NCBI GenBank assembly: GCA_013215565.1
Contig: JABSQV010000013.1
Location: forward strand, 1-61,621
Origin: Myxococcales bacterium
Lineage (GTDB): Bacteria > Myxococcota_A > UBA9160 > SZUA-336
Length of the DNA: 61,621 nt
Reading direction: 5' to 3'
Shown: positions 15,815-24,038 of the stretch, piece by piece
How positions within the stretch are numbered: position 1 is the first letter of the stretch
Layout: every line of letters starts with the position of its first letter
Position numbers and translations under genes: made by a program
Notes under the pieces: model-generated
The model's database searches: none
Told to the model about the DNA's origin: nothing
Seen by the model: the letters and a program-made list of their open reading frames with translations, nothing else

Positions 15815-17278
15815 ATGACGCTGCCTGGATCCGCTTCACCCACTTCCGGGGCCCAGCCCGAGGAGGGAATTAGGTTCAGAACCCGGATCCTCTTCGGCCT
15901 GGGTTCGGTTTCCGAGGGGACCAAGAACACCGCCTTCAACGTCTTCCTGCTCTTCTACTACAACCAGGTCCTGGGGCTTTCGGGAACGCTTTCCGGGCTC
16001 GCGATCTTCATCGCGCTCACGATCGACGCGATCACAGATCCCCTGGTCGGATCGATATCGGATCACACCCACTCGCGCTGGGGCCGCCGCCATCCCTACA
16101 TGTACGCGGCAGCGCTTCCGATGAGCGTCTGCTTTTATTTTCTGTTCAGTCCGCCCGGCGGGATCTCCCAGGGGGGCCTGTTTGTGTGGCTCGCCGTTTT
16201 CGCGGTCGGTGTGCGCGCATCGATGACGCTCTACGCGATCCCGAGTGCCTCAATGGTGCCCGAGATGACCTCGCACTACGACGAGCGTACGACGCTGTTC
16301 TCCTACCGCTTCCTGTTCGGCTGGGTCGGGGGACTCACGGCGAGCGTACTCGGCTATCAGGTCTTCTTCCGCAAGGTCGGCGATGTCGATGGGCGGCTGG
16401 TACCCGAGGCCTATCAGGACTTTGCGCTGGTGGCGGGGCTGATGATGTTCGCCGCGATCCTGGTCTGTGCGTTGGGTACGCACTATCTGATCCCGAAGCT
16501 CAGAAGCGCCGGGCCGGAGACGCTGACGCCCCGACGTTTCTTCGAAGAACTGGTCGGTGCATTTCGGAACCGTTCTTACAGGAATCTGGTGCTCGGCATG
16601 CTCTTCGCGTCGGTGGCTGGCGGATTCAACGATGTAGTCGGTCTCTACATGAACACCTACTTCTGGGAATTCACGACGGACGAAATCACGCTCATCACGC
16701 TCGGATTCGGTGTCTCCGTCCTGGTGGGGGTCCTGGCGTCGCGTCCGCTGAGCGAGCGCTTCGACAAGAAGCCCACGGCCGTGGGCCTCGCGGTCGTCGC
16801 CGTCGGGTTCGGGCCGTTTCCGGTCTTTCTGCGCCTGCTCGACCTGATGCCCGCGAACCGCGACCCCCTGCTGCTCTACCTGATGATCGGGCACGGATTC
16901 ATCATCGTCGCCGCGATCGTGATGATCGGCATCATCATCTCGTCGATGATCTCGGACGTCGTCGACGAGAACGAACTCGAGACCGGCCAGCGGCAGGAGG
17001 GGCTGTTCTTCTCCGCGCTGACCTTCTGTGCGAAGGCGAGTTCGGGGATCGGCGGGCTCCTGGCCGGGGTGGCGCTTGACGTGATCGCGTTTCCGCGACT
17101 CGCGGCCCCCGGCAGCGTCGATCCCGAGAAACTCTTCAGCCTGGGGATGGCCGTCGGGCCGGGACTCGTGATCCTGTTCTTCGTCCTGGTCTATTTCCTG
17201 TCGCGTTACGGGCTCACGCGCGAGCGGCACCGGGAGATCCTGGCCGAACTCGCGCGCAGGCAGGCGCCCCAGGCCTAG
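15815..17278 (+). CDS. MFS transporter, GPH (MelB-like) cation symporter family
   Basis: A 487-residue transporter with about 12 membrane helices. The N-terminus FGLGSVSEGTKNTAFNVFLLF, then ALTIDAITDPLVGSISDHTH and RWGRRHPYMYAAALP, are hallmarks of the glycoside-pentoside-hexuronide/cation symporters, including the Asp residues that bind the coupling ion in MelB. In this genome type such carriers lie beside lipid or steroid genes, and import of a steroid or organic acid is as likely as sugar. A TAGGAT box at about 15800 may be the -10. Its stop overlaps the convergent DUF35 stop in a shared CTAG. Confidence 0.88.
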   Translation: MTLPGSASPTSGAQPEEGIRFRTRILFGLGSVSEGTKNTAFNVFLLFYYNQVLGLSGTLSGLAIFIALTIDAITDPLVGSISDHTHSRWGRRHPYMYAAALPMSVCFYFLFSPPGGISQGGLFVWLAVFAVGVRASMTLYAIPSASMVPEMTSHYDERTTLFSYRFLFGWVGGLTASVLGYQVFFRKVGDVDGRLVPEAYQDFALVAGLMMFAAILVCALGTHYLIPKLRSAGPETLTPRRFFEELVGAFRNRSYRNLVLGMLFASVAGGFNDVVGLYMNTYFWEFTTDEITLITLGFGVSVLVGVLASRPLSERFDKKPTAVGLAVVAVGFGPFPVFLRLLDLMPANRDPLLLYLMIGHGFIIVAAIVMIGIIISSMISDVVDENELETGQRQEGLFFSALTFCAKASSGIGGLLAGVALDVIAFPRLAAPGSVDPEKLFSLGMAVGPGLVILFFVLVYFLSRYGLTRERHREILAELARRQAPQA

Positions 17279-17688
17279 GCGTTCCGGCGCGGGCGGAAGC
17301 AGGGCAGGCTGATCTCGTCGCTGACCGCCCGAAAGTCGACCTCGACTGGGAGCCCGATCGCGACGTCCTCGGGCGCGCAGTCCACCAGGTTGGTGAGCAT
17401 GTGCCAGCCCTCTTCGAGTTCGACGATCGCCACCACGTAGGGCGCGTCGAATTCCGGGCGCGGCGGCCGGTGCACGGTGGTGTGGCTGTAGACGCTGCCG
17501 CGGCCGGAACTCTCGACCCACCCGAGCTCGTCCGCCTGGCACTTCGTACAGACCGCCTGCGGGATGAACTCGTAGCTTCCGCAGGCATCACAGCGCTGAA
17601 CCCGGAGCACGCCCTCGCGGCAGCCGTCCCAGTGTGGGCGAGACAGCGCGGTGGGCCGCGGGAGCGGGATGGTCTTTGCCCGGGTCAT
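17275..17688 (-). CDS. Zn-ribbon OB-fold protein (DUF35)
   Basis: A 137-residue acyl-CoA-associated OB-fold protein. The N-terminal rubredoxin-like zinc ribbon has CDACGSYEFIPQAVCTKC, followed by the OB fold starting SGRGSVYSHTTVHRPP. DUF35 proteins partner thiolase-like lyases; in the Ltp2-ChsH2 aldolase the DUF35 domain is needed for activity. Its ATG overlaps the stop of the thiolase-like gene by 4 bp, so the two are translationally coupled and probably form a complex. Last gene of an SDR/thiolase/DUF35 operon. Confidence 0.9.
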   Translation of the reverse strand: MTRAKTIPLPRPTALSRPHWDGCREGVLRVQRCDACGSYEFIPQAVCTKCQADELGWVESSGRGSVYSHTTVHRPPRPEFDAPYVVAIVELEEGWHMLTNLVDCAPEDVAIGLPVEVDFRAVSDEISLPCFRPRRNA

Positions 17689-18845
17689 GCCGTGAGTTCC
17701 GTGCCGAGGAGCAGCACGTCGCAGAAGAGTGCCCCGGAGCCGCCGTTCGAGGTGAGCGCCACCTTCGCGCCAGGGACCTTGAGCGCGTCGGGAATCTCGC
17801 CGCGCAGTTGCTGCACCGCGCTGATCGGCTTTTGGATCAGCTGGGCCAGCCCCGCGTGGCTGAACGAGAGCAGCCCGCCATTCGTGACCACAGGAAGTTC
17901 GCCTCCGACGGCGATGCGGCCGTCCATCACGAAGTCGCCGCCCTCGCCGGTCTTGCAGAAGCCGAAGATCTCGAGTTGCCGGATGATCTCGAACGAGAAC
18001 GGATCGTAGATCTCGAGTACGTCGACGTCGGCGGGCCGGAGCCCTGCCTGGGCGAAGACCTGCTCGCCCGCGCGCCGCCCGACCTCGCCGTAGCGGTCCC
18101 AGACCGGGGCCGTGACGTAGGCCATGCCCTGCTTGTCGGTTCCGGCGCCGAGCAGGTGGATCGGTACCACGTCCAGGTCCCGGGCCCGGTCCAGGTGCGT
18201 GAGCACCAGCCCCGCGCCGCCCTCGGAGGTGATCGCGCAGTCGAGCAGGTGGAAGGGATCGGCCACCATGCGAGAGGCGAGAACCTCGTCCGGCGTGACG
18301 AAGCGGCCGTGGTGCACGGCCTCGGGATGGCGGGCCCCGTGGTTACGGATCGTGGCCGCGACCTCGGCGAGTGCGGCCGGCTGCGTGCCGTAAAGGTGCA
18401 TGTGGCGCCGTGCCATGAGCGCGAACTCGGCTGGTGTGAACAGCCCCCAGCACTCCACGAACTCGTTGCTCGGACGCGTCCAGGGCGCAGTCGCGGCCCT
18501 GTCCGTGTACTCGGCGGCCTGCGCGGTCGCGATCACGGCGACCTCGCAGAGCCCGGCCGAGATTGCGAGCGCGGCCTCGATCACGGCCGGGATTCCGATC
18601 TCGTTTCCGGTCCAGCTCGGCCGGGCGCCAAACATCATCACGGCCTCGCGCGCGTTGAGGCGCCGTACCGACGAGGTCACGTTGACGCCGTCGACGGCCG
18701 AAAGCGGAAGTCCCGCGGAGGCGAGTGCTCCGTGGACGGCGTCCCAGAGCACCTCGAGTTCGGGCTGGTCGAGCACGCGCGCCTGGCGCGTGTTGTAGGC
18801 GCCCACGATCACGACGTCGTGCAGCGGTGAGCGGGACGAGGGCAA
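17685..18845 (-). CDS. Thiolase-like acyl-CoA lyase/lipid-transfer family protein (Ltp-like)
   Basis: A 386-residue thiolase-fold protein of the SCP-x/Ltp group. It opens with VVIVGAYNTRQARVLDQ, has the DxLEIYDPFSFEIIRQLEIF segment common to Ltp-type enzymes and ends with LTSNGGSGALFCDVLLLG. The canonical thiolase active-site cysteines are not evident, so aldol cleavage or a related lyase reaction is more likely than Claisen thiolysis. It is 6 bp downstream of the SDR gene and overlaps the DUF35 gene by 4 bp. This is the same enzyme-plus-DUF35 logic as the Ltp2/ChsH2 pair at 57.6-61.3 kb, probably for a different substrate. Confidence 0.88.
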   Translation of the reverse strand: MPSSRSPLHDVVIVGAYNTRQARVLDQPELEVLWDAVHGALASAGLPLSAVDGVNVTSSVRRLNAREAVMMFGARPSWTGNEIGIPAVIEAALAISAGLCEVAVIATAQAAEYTDRAATAPWTRPSNEFVECWGLFTPAEFALMARRHMHLYGTQPAALAEVAATIRNHGARHPEAVHHGRFVTPDEVLASRMVADPFHLLDCAITSEGGAGLVLTHLDRARDLDVVPIHLLGAGTDKQGMAYVTAPVWDRYGEVGRRAGEQVFAQAGLRPADVDVLEIYDPFSFEIIRQLEIFGFCKTGEGGDFVMDGRIAVGGELPVVTNGGLLSFSHAGLAQLIQKPISAVQQLRGEIPDALKVPGAKVALTSNGGSGALFCDVLLLGTELTA

Positions 18846-18851
18846 GGTCTC

Positions 18852-19646
18852 CTACTCGAGCCCCATCAGCTTCGTGATCGAGAACCGGTGCCCGGCCGTG
18901 TACCCGCCGTCCACGGGCAGCGCGACCCCGGTCACGAACGAAGCCTCGTCCGAGGCGAGGAAGAGCACGGCGTTGGCGATTTCTACGGGCTTTCCGAAAC
19001 GTCCGAGCTGGTGCGCCTCACGGATCTCTTCCCGGATCGACTTTACCGCTTCCATGTCGAAGACCGTGCGGAACATAGGGGTATCGATGAAGCCGGGGCA
19101 GACCGCGTTTACGCGAATCCCCTTGCGCCCGTAGTCGATGGCCATGTTCCGCGTGAGCAGTACGACGCCCCCCTTCGAGGCGTTGTAGGAGCTGCCGCCC
19201 GCGAAGCCCTCGAGGCCCTCGACGCTCGCGATGTTGACGATGTTCCCGCTCTGCTGCTCCAACATCACCGGAAGCACGTGGTGCGAGGTCAGATAGGTTC
19301 CCTTGAGGTTCACGTCGAGCACGAAGTCCCAGTCTTCGGGCGTGGCCTGGTGCACGGCGCCGCCGCCCGCCACCCCGGCGGAGTTCACGAGGACGTCGAT
19401 GCGTCCGAGCCGTTCGCGCACGGCCGCGACGACCTCGGCGAGTCGCGCGTCCTCGCGTACGTCGGCGAGTTCGAAACAGGACTCGGGTGCGAGTTCGACC
19501 GCGCGCTTCCAGTCGTCCCCGACCGGATCCTGCAGGTCGAGCCCGGCCAGCGCCGCGCCCTCCTCGGCGAAACGCAGCGCGCAGGCGGCCCCGATGCCCG
19601 ACGCGGCCCCCGTGATCAAGGCGACCTTACCCTCGAACCGGCCCAT
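18852..19646 (-). CDS. Short-chain dehydrogenase/reductase
   Basis: A 264-residue classical SDR. Cofactor loop ALITGAASGIGAACAL, NSAG motif (VLVNSAGVAGGGAVH), catalytic Ser in IVNIASVEG and YNASKGG as the YxxxK. An Asp (GLDLQDP) at the end of the second strand favours NAD over NADP. Likely oxidises a hydroxy group on a lipid or steroid substrate before the lyase encoded downstream. First gene of the minus-strand operon; promoter copy 3 lies about 95 bp upstream. Substrate not determinable. Confidence 0.92.
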   Translation of the reverse strand: MGRFEGKVALITGAASGIGAACALRFAEEGAALAGLDLQDPVGDDWKRAVELAPESCFELADVREDARLAEVVAAVRERLGRIDVLVNSAGVAGGGAVHQATPEDWDFVLDVNLKGTYLTSHHVLPVMLEQQSGNIVNIASVEGLEGFAGGSSYNASKGGVVLLTRNMAIDYGRKGIRVNAVCPGFIDTPMFRTVFDMEAVKSIREEIREAHQLGRFGKPVEIANAVLFLASDEASFVTGVALPVDGGYTAGHRFSITKLMGLE

Positions 19647-20108
19647 GCTTCGTCCTCCCCGCGCGCCGTGAGCGACCGGCCGTCCGAAGCCCCCGTGCTT
19701 CCGGGGAACCCGGCCCGGGCAGAACGCTCAGCGCCCGCCGAGCATAGGGCCCGGGAGGGGCCCCGCGTCAAGCGCGCCGCCAGCTTGCCGGATCCGTCCG
19801 AGAGGGGCCAGCAGCGCGGGGTTTCGAAGTCGCGCGCGGCCGACCAGAGCAGGCCGACCCCGGGTCGCTGTGTGTGCCCGAAGAGTTCGCTGCGGCTGCC
19901 GCGCTTCCCGGTCTCTTAGCGCCGCGCTCACGACGGGTGCCAGTGGGAGGATTGCACCACGACACGCGCGTCTGAGCAGCCCAGTGATGCGGGGATGGTG
20001 CAGAATACGTTTCGCCCGCCGCGGCCGCTTGCGGACGTGGGCTTCCTCCGGGCGGCAGGCGCAGGTTCAGCCGGATCGGGCGGGAGGGGAAGGGAAGGAG
20101 CGATCTCC
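19647..20108. other. Divergent intergenic region between SDR and acyl-CoA dehydrogenase operons
   Basis: A 462-bp GC-rich gap separating two catabolic operons. The minus-strand promoter copy is at 19741-19771. On the plus strand CAGAATACG near 20000 could be a -10, but no matching -35 is clear. In-frame extensions of the downstream gene into this region look non-coding. No RNA gene seen. Confidence 0.45.
19741..19771 (-). promoter_or_regulatory. Sigma70-type promoter, copy 3 of the repeated promoter family
   Basis: Read on the minus strand: -35 TTGACG (19771-19766), a 19-bp spacer ending GGGCCC, and -10 TATGCT (19746-19741). It drives the SDR/thiolase/DUF35 operon with a leader of about 88 bases. 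Box sequences and 19-bp spacing match the two plus-strand copies at 6006 and 14093. Confidence 0.65.
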
Positions 20109-21269
20109 ATGGACTTCGAATGGGCGCCCGAATACACCGATTTCCGGGACGAGTTGCGTGGCTTCATCCAGCAGTGGCGCACCCCGGAACTGATTGCCGA
20201 GTACGCGGCGACCCACGGCGGGCAGGGACCCCGGATCCGCGAGTTCCACGAGGCGATCGCCGAGCGTGGCTGGATGCGCATGTGCTGGGCCAAGGAGGTT
20301 GGGGGTGAGGGCCGAAACATGCTCTACCAGTTCATCTTCGTCGAGGAGATGGAGTACTGGGGCATGCCGTACGGAAATCTCACCTTCACTTCGATCGCTC
20401 CCTCGATCGCGACCTTCGGGACGGAGCAACAGAAACGCCACTACCTGCCGGGCATCTACCGCGGTGAGTTCGTGTTTGCCATTGGATACAGCGAACCAAA
20501 TGCGGGTACGGATCTGGCCGCGCTGCGCACCCGCGCCGAGCGCGACGGGGACGAGTGGGTGATCAACGGCCAGAAGATCTGGACCTCGCTCGCAGATGTG
20601 TCCACGCACATCTGGCTCGCCGTGCGGACCGACCCGGACGCCCCGCGCCACGCCGGAATCTCGATCATCGTCGTGCCGACAGACACGCCCGGCGTGACCA
20701 TCCGTCCGCTCTACACGATGTATGGCGGACATACCAACGAAACCTTTTACGACGACGTGCGAGTTCCGGTCGAAAACGTCGTAGGTGGAGTGAACGCCGG
20801 CTGGGGCGTGATCATGCATGCGCTCAACCACGAGCGGGTGGGGCTGGCCGCGACCGGCGGGCTCGCCCGAATCTACGACCAGTTGCTCGAATACCTGCGC
20901 GAGGAGCGGCCCGACAGGCTCGCGGATCCGGTCGTGCGGGGGCGGCTGGCCGAACTCGAACTGGATCTCCGCGAGCACCGGATGCTCGCGCTGCAGAATG
21001 CCTGGATCATCTCGAAGGGGGGCACACCGATCGTGGAGGCGTCGATGGCCAAGGTCTCGGGGACAGAACTGCGGACGCGCATCGCGAACGTCGCCATGGA
21101 TCTGCTGGGGCGCAGCGGAGCGCTCAGCGCCGAGTCAGGCGATCGGGCGCCCTTCGAGGGACGCGCCGAGTTCAACTTCCGGCTCTCGCCGATCTTCCGC
21201 TTCGGGGGAGGCACCAACGAGATCCAGCGCGACATCATCGGTTTTGCCGGCCTTGGACTGCCGCGCTAG
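20109..21269 (+). CDS. Acyl-CoA dehydrogenase (FAD-binding subunit of a probable heteromeric pair)
   Basis: A 386-residue acyl-CoA dehydrogenase with GYSEPNAGTDLAAL and the FGGGTNEIQRDII helix. The usual catalytic Glu of IYEGTSEIQ is Gly here; a Glu in ALNHERVGLA (about residue 241) sits where steroid-type enzymes keep their base. This pattern matches subunits such as mycobacterial FadE26/FadE28, which work as alpha2beta2 heterotetramers on steroid-CoA. The neighbouring gene, 9 bp downstream, is the expected partner. ATG 20109 follows GAAGGAG and matches the family start. First gene of a four-gene operon with an acyl-CoA ligase and hydratase. Substrate inferred from context. Confidence 0.9.
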   Translation: MDFEWAPEYTDFRDELRGFIQQWRTPELIAEYAATHGGQGPRIREFHEAIAERGWMRMCWAKEVGGEGRNMLYQFIFVEEMEYWGMPYGNLTFTSIAPSIATFGTEQQKRHYLPGIYRGEFVFAIGYSEPNAGTDLAALRTRAERDGDEWVINGQKIWTSLADVSTHIWLAVRTDPDAPRHAGISIIVVPTDTPGVTIRPLYTMYGGHTNETFYDDVRVPVENVVGGVNAGWGVIMHALNHERVGLAATGGLARIYDQLLEYLREERPDRLADPVVRGRLAELELDLREHRMLALQNAWIISKGGTPIVEASMAKVSGTELRTRIANVAMDLLGRSGALSAESGDRAPFEGRAEFNFRLSPIFRFGGGTNEIQRDIIGFAGLGLPR

Positions 21270-21278
21270 GAGGCGCAC

Positions 21279-22364
21279 GTGAATCTCGATCTGAACGATA
21301 CGCAGGAACTGCTGCAGCAGACGGTGCGCGACTTTCTCGAGCGCGAGCTTCCTTTCGACCGGATCCGAGAGCTCGAGCGCGACGGCGCCTGGGATCAGCC
21401 TCTCTGGAAGGAGGTCTGCCGTCAGGGCTGGCTGGGACTGCCGTTTCGCGAGGAGTTCGGAGGGGCTGCGGGCGGACTCGTAGATTCGGGCGTGCTGCTC
21501 GAGGAATTTGCGCGCCGTGCGGCGATCGTCCCCGCGCTCGAGGCGCTGATCTCGGGGCGAGTCATGCAGTCCCGGGCCACGGCGGAGCTTGCCTCGGAGT
21601 GGATCCCCCTGATTCTGTCGGGAGAATGCGTACCGGTGCCGGCCCTGCTCGAGGCGAACGACCGCTTCGGTGACGTGAAGGCCCAGGTACGCGAGGGCCG
21701 CCTACGCGGAGAAAAGAGCTTCGTCGACTACGGGCAGTGCGCGACGCACCACCTGGTGGCGGCCCGCGATGCCGGCGAATTGGGCCTTTTCCTCGTCGAC
21801 GCCCGGACCGACCGGGTGGAGTGCGAAACGCTGCGGAACATTGGCCGCACCCCGCAGTGCTCGGTGGTCTATTCCGATGCTCCCGTTCAGCGTGTGAGCG
21901 GGGAAGACGGCTACCTCGAGCTGGTCGCGCTCGGGCGTAGCCTCTCCGCCGTACAGTGCGTGGGTCACATGCAGCAGGCGCTCGACATGACCGTCGAGTA
22001 CGCGGGGGTTCGGGAACAGTTCGGAAAGCGGATCGGGAGTTTCCAGGCGGTTCGACACCACTGCGCCAACATGTTCATGCGCGTATCGAGCGCGCGACTG
22101 CTGGCGTTCGAGGCACTTTCCGGTCTCGACGCGGGGCGCCTGGATCCGCGACAGATCGCGGCGGCCAAGGCAGCAGCGTCGCGGGCGGTTCCCGAGGTCA
22201 CGATGCTGGCCCACCAGATTCACGGTGGAAATGGTGTGATCGAGGAGAACGACCTCTACTTCTTTACACTGCGCGGCAAGGAGCGCTCACTGGCCTGGGG
22301 GACTGCAGAGGAGTGTTTAGCCGAGCTCGCAGAATCGGTAGACGCCCGTTGCGAATGGCTTTGA
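21279..22364 (+). CDS. Acyl-CoA dehydrogenase, partner subunit
   Basis: A 361-residue, divergent acyl-CoA dehydrogenase, shorter than its neighbour. The fold is recognisable from DTQELLQQTVRDFLERELPF, VEYAGVREQFGKRIGSFQAV and HQIHGGNGVIEENDLYFFTL. The substrate/FAD stretch SEPNAGTD is missing, as expected for the second subunit of heteromeric steroid acyl-CoA dehydrogenases (FadE27/FadE29 type). GTG start with AGGAGGC just upstream and only 9 bp from the first subunit, consistent with stoichiometric expression. Confidence 0.88.
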   Translation: MNLDLNDTQELLQQTVRDFLERELPFDRIRELERDGAWDQPLWKEVCRQGWLGLPFREEFGGAAGGLVDSGVLLEEFARRAAIVPALEALISGRVMQSRATAELASEWIPLILSGECVPVPALLEANDRFGDVKAQVREGRLRGEKSFVDYGQCATHHLVAARDAGELGLFLVDARTDRVECETLRNIGRTPQCSVVYSDAPVQRVSGEDGYLELVALGRSLSAVQCVGHMQQALDMTVEYAGVREQFGKRIGSFQAVRHHCANMFMRVSSARLLAFEALSGLDAGRLDPRQIAAAKAAASRAVPEVTMLAHQIHGGNGVIEENDLYFFTLRGKERSLAWGTAEECLAELAESVDARCEWL

Positions 22365-22401
22365 GTTCCGCAGCGGTTGCGGAGTTTCGCAAGGAGACAC
22401 G

Positions 22402-24027
22402 ATGACCTTCAACCTGGCAGACCTGTTCGAGAACGCGGTCGATCACTTCCCCGACGAAGAGTGCCTCGTGGTCGAGGGTGAGCGACGCACCTATGCTCAG
22501 ATGGAAGAACGCGCCAACCGGCTCGCGCACCATCTCTCCGAGAACGGCATCGGGCCCGGCGACCACGTCGGCATCTACGCACTGAACTGCGTGGAGTGGG
22601 TCGAAACGCTCTGGGCGGTTTTCAAGATCCGAGCGATCTGGATCAACATCAATTACCGCTACGTGAAGGACGAACTCAGCTACGTATTCGACAACGCCGA
22701 TCTGAAGGCGCTCGTCTTCCAGCGCCAGTTCGCGCTACAGGTGGCCGAGGTGCGGGCCAGCATACCCGGACTGAGCCACGCGGTCGTGATCGAAGACGGC
22801 AGTGACGCAGGCCGGTCCGAGGTCGACGCGGTAGGCTACGAGCAGGCGCTGGCCGGAAGCTCGGCGGAACGCGACTTCCCACAGCGCTCGGGCGACGATC
22901 TCTACATCCTCTATACGGGTGGGACCACCGGCATGCCCAAGGGCGTGGTGTGGCGGCACGAGGACGTGTTCTTCGCTCTCGGGGGCGGCATCGATTACCA
23001 GAGCGGATGGAAGGCGAAGCGGCCAGAAGACATCATCGAACGCCACGGAAGCGGCGCGCCGACGACATTCTTTTCTCCGGCGCCGCTCATGCACGGCGCC
23101 AGCCAGTGGTCGGTGATGAGCCGGAGCTTCCTGGGGCACAAGAGTGTCTCGATCGCGAAGTTCGACGCGCACGAGGTCTGGCGCCTCGTGGTGGAGGAGG
23201 GCGTTCAGTCGTTGATGATCACGGGCGACGCGATGGGACGGCCGCTGGCTGAAGCGCTCGACGAAGACGGCGTGGATTACGATCTCTCGTCGCTCTTCCT
23301 GGTGGCCAGCACGGCGGCGGTGTTCTCGGCCACGGTCAAGGACGACTTCTTCCGGCATTTCCCGAAGCTGTTGATCGTCGACAGTGTGGGGGCCTCGGAG
23401 GCGGGTGCGAACGGCATGCTGCTCTGCACCAAGGGGAACACAGTGCAAATCGGCGGCGGCCCCACCTTCAAGCCCGGAGAGGGAACCGTGGTGCTCGATG
23501 AAGAGCTTCTGCCGGTCGAGCCCGGCTCGGGCGCGATCGGGAAGATCGCGCGCTCGGGGCATATTCCGGTCGAGTATTACAAGGATCCCGAGAAGAGCGC
23601 AGCCACCTATTTGACCGCGGCAAACGGGGTGCGTTATTCGATCCCGGGCGACTTTGCGCAGGTCGAAGCGGACGGCAGCATTACGCTGCTCGGGCGCGGC
23701 TCGGTTTCGATCAATTCGGGCGGAGAGAAGATCTATCCGGAGGAGGTCGAGGCGGTGCTCAAGTCTCACCCCGAGGCCTACGACGCGCTCGTCGTTGGTG
23801 TTCCGGATGAGCGCTGGGGCAGCCGGGTCGTCGCAGTCGTCGAACCGCGCGGCGATGCTCGGCCCACGCTCGAAGAGCTTCAGGCGCACTGTCGCGAGCG
23901 GGTTGCGGGTTACAAGCTACCGCGCGAGTTGCATCTAGTGAAGCGGATCGAGCGATCGCCCGCGGGGAAGCCCGACTATCGCTGGGCGCAGCGGGTCGCA
24001 AGGGGCGAGGAAAGTCCGCCCGCGTAA
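22402..24027 (+). CDS. Acyl-CoA synthetase, FadD19-like (sterol side-chain CoA ligase)
   Basis: A 541-residue ANL-superfamily ligase that activates a carboxylate as acyl-AMP and then acyl-CoA. P-loop LYTGGTTGMPKGVVWRHED, then SSLFLVASTAAVFS, hinge GRGSVSINSGGEKIYPEEVE and the catalytic Lys in SPAGKPDYRW. Compared from memory, it follows the mycobacterial FadD19 pattern closely throughout (RLAHHL near residue 33, VNFRYV-like NINYRYV, GRGSVSINSGGEK). FadD19 loads C24/C26 steroid side chains. It is third in an operon with an acyl-CoA dehydrogenase pair and a hydratase, which fits. Ligase is certain; steroid substrate is a supported inference. Confidence 0.9.
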   Translation: MTFNLADLFENAVDHFPDEECLVVEGERRTYAQMEERANRLAHHLSENGIGPGDHVGIYALNCVEWVETLWAVFKIRAIWININYRYVKDELSYVFDNADLKALVFQRQFALQVAEVRASIPGLSHAVVIEDGSDAGRSEVDAVGYEQALAGSSAERDFPQRSGDDLYILYTGGTTGMPKGVVWRHEDVFFALGGGIDYQSGWKAKRPEDIIERHGSGAPTTFFSPAPLMHGASQWSVMSRSFLGHKSVSIAKFDAHEVWRLVVEEGVQSLMITGDAMGRPLAEALDEDGVDYDLSSLFLVASTAAVFSATVKDDFFRHFPKLLIVDSVGASEAGANGMLLCTKGNTVQIGGGPTFKPGEGTVVLDEELLPVEPGSGAIGKIARSGHIPVEYYKDPEKSAATYLTAANGVRYSIPGDFAQVEADGSITLLGRGSVSINSGGEKIYPEEVEAVLKSHPEAYDALVVGVPDERWGSRVVAVVEPRGDARPTLEELQAHCRERVAGYKLPRELHLVKRIERSPAGKPDYRWAQRVARGEESPPA

Positions 24028-24038
24028 AGGAGAGAGCG

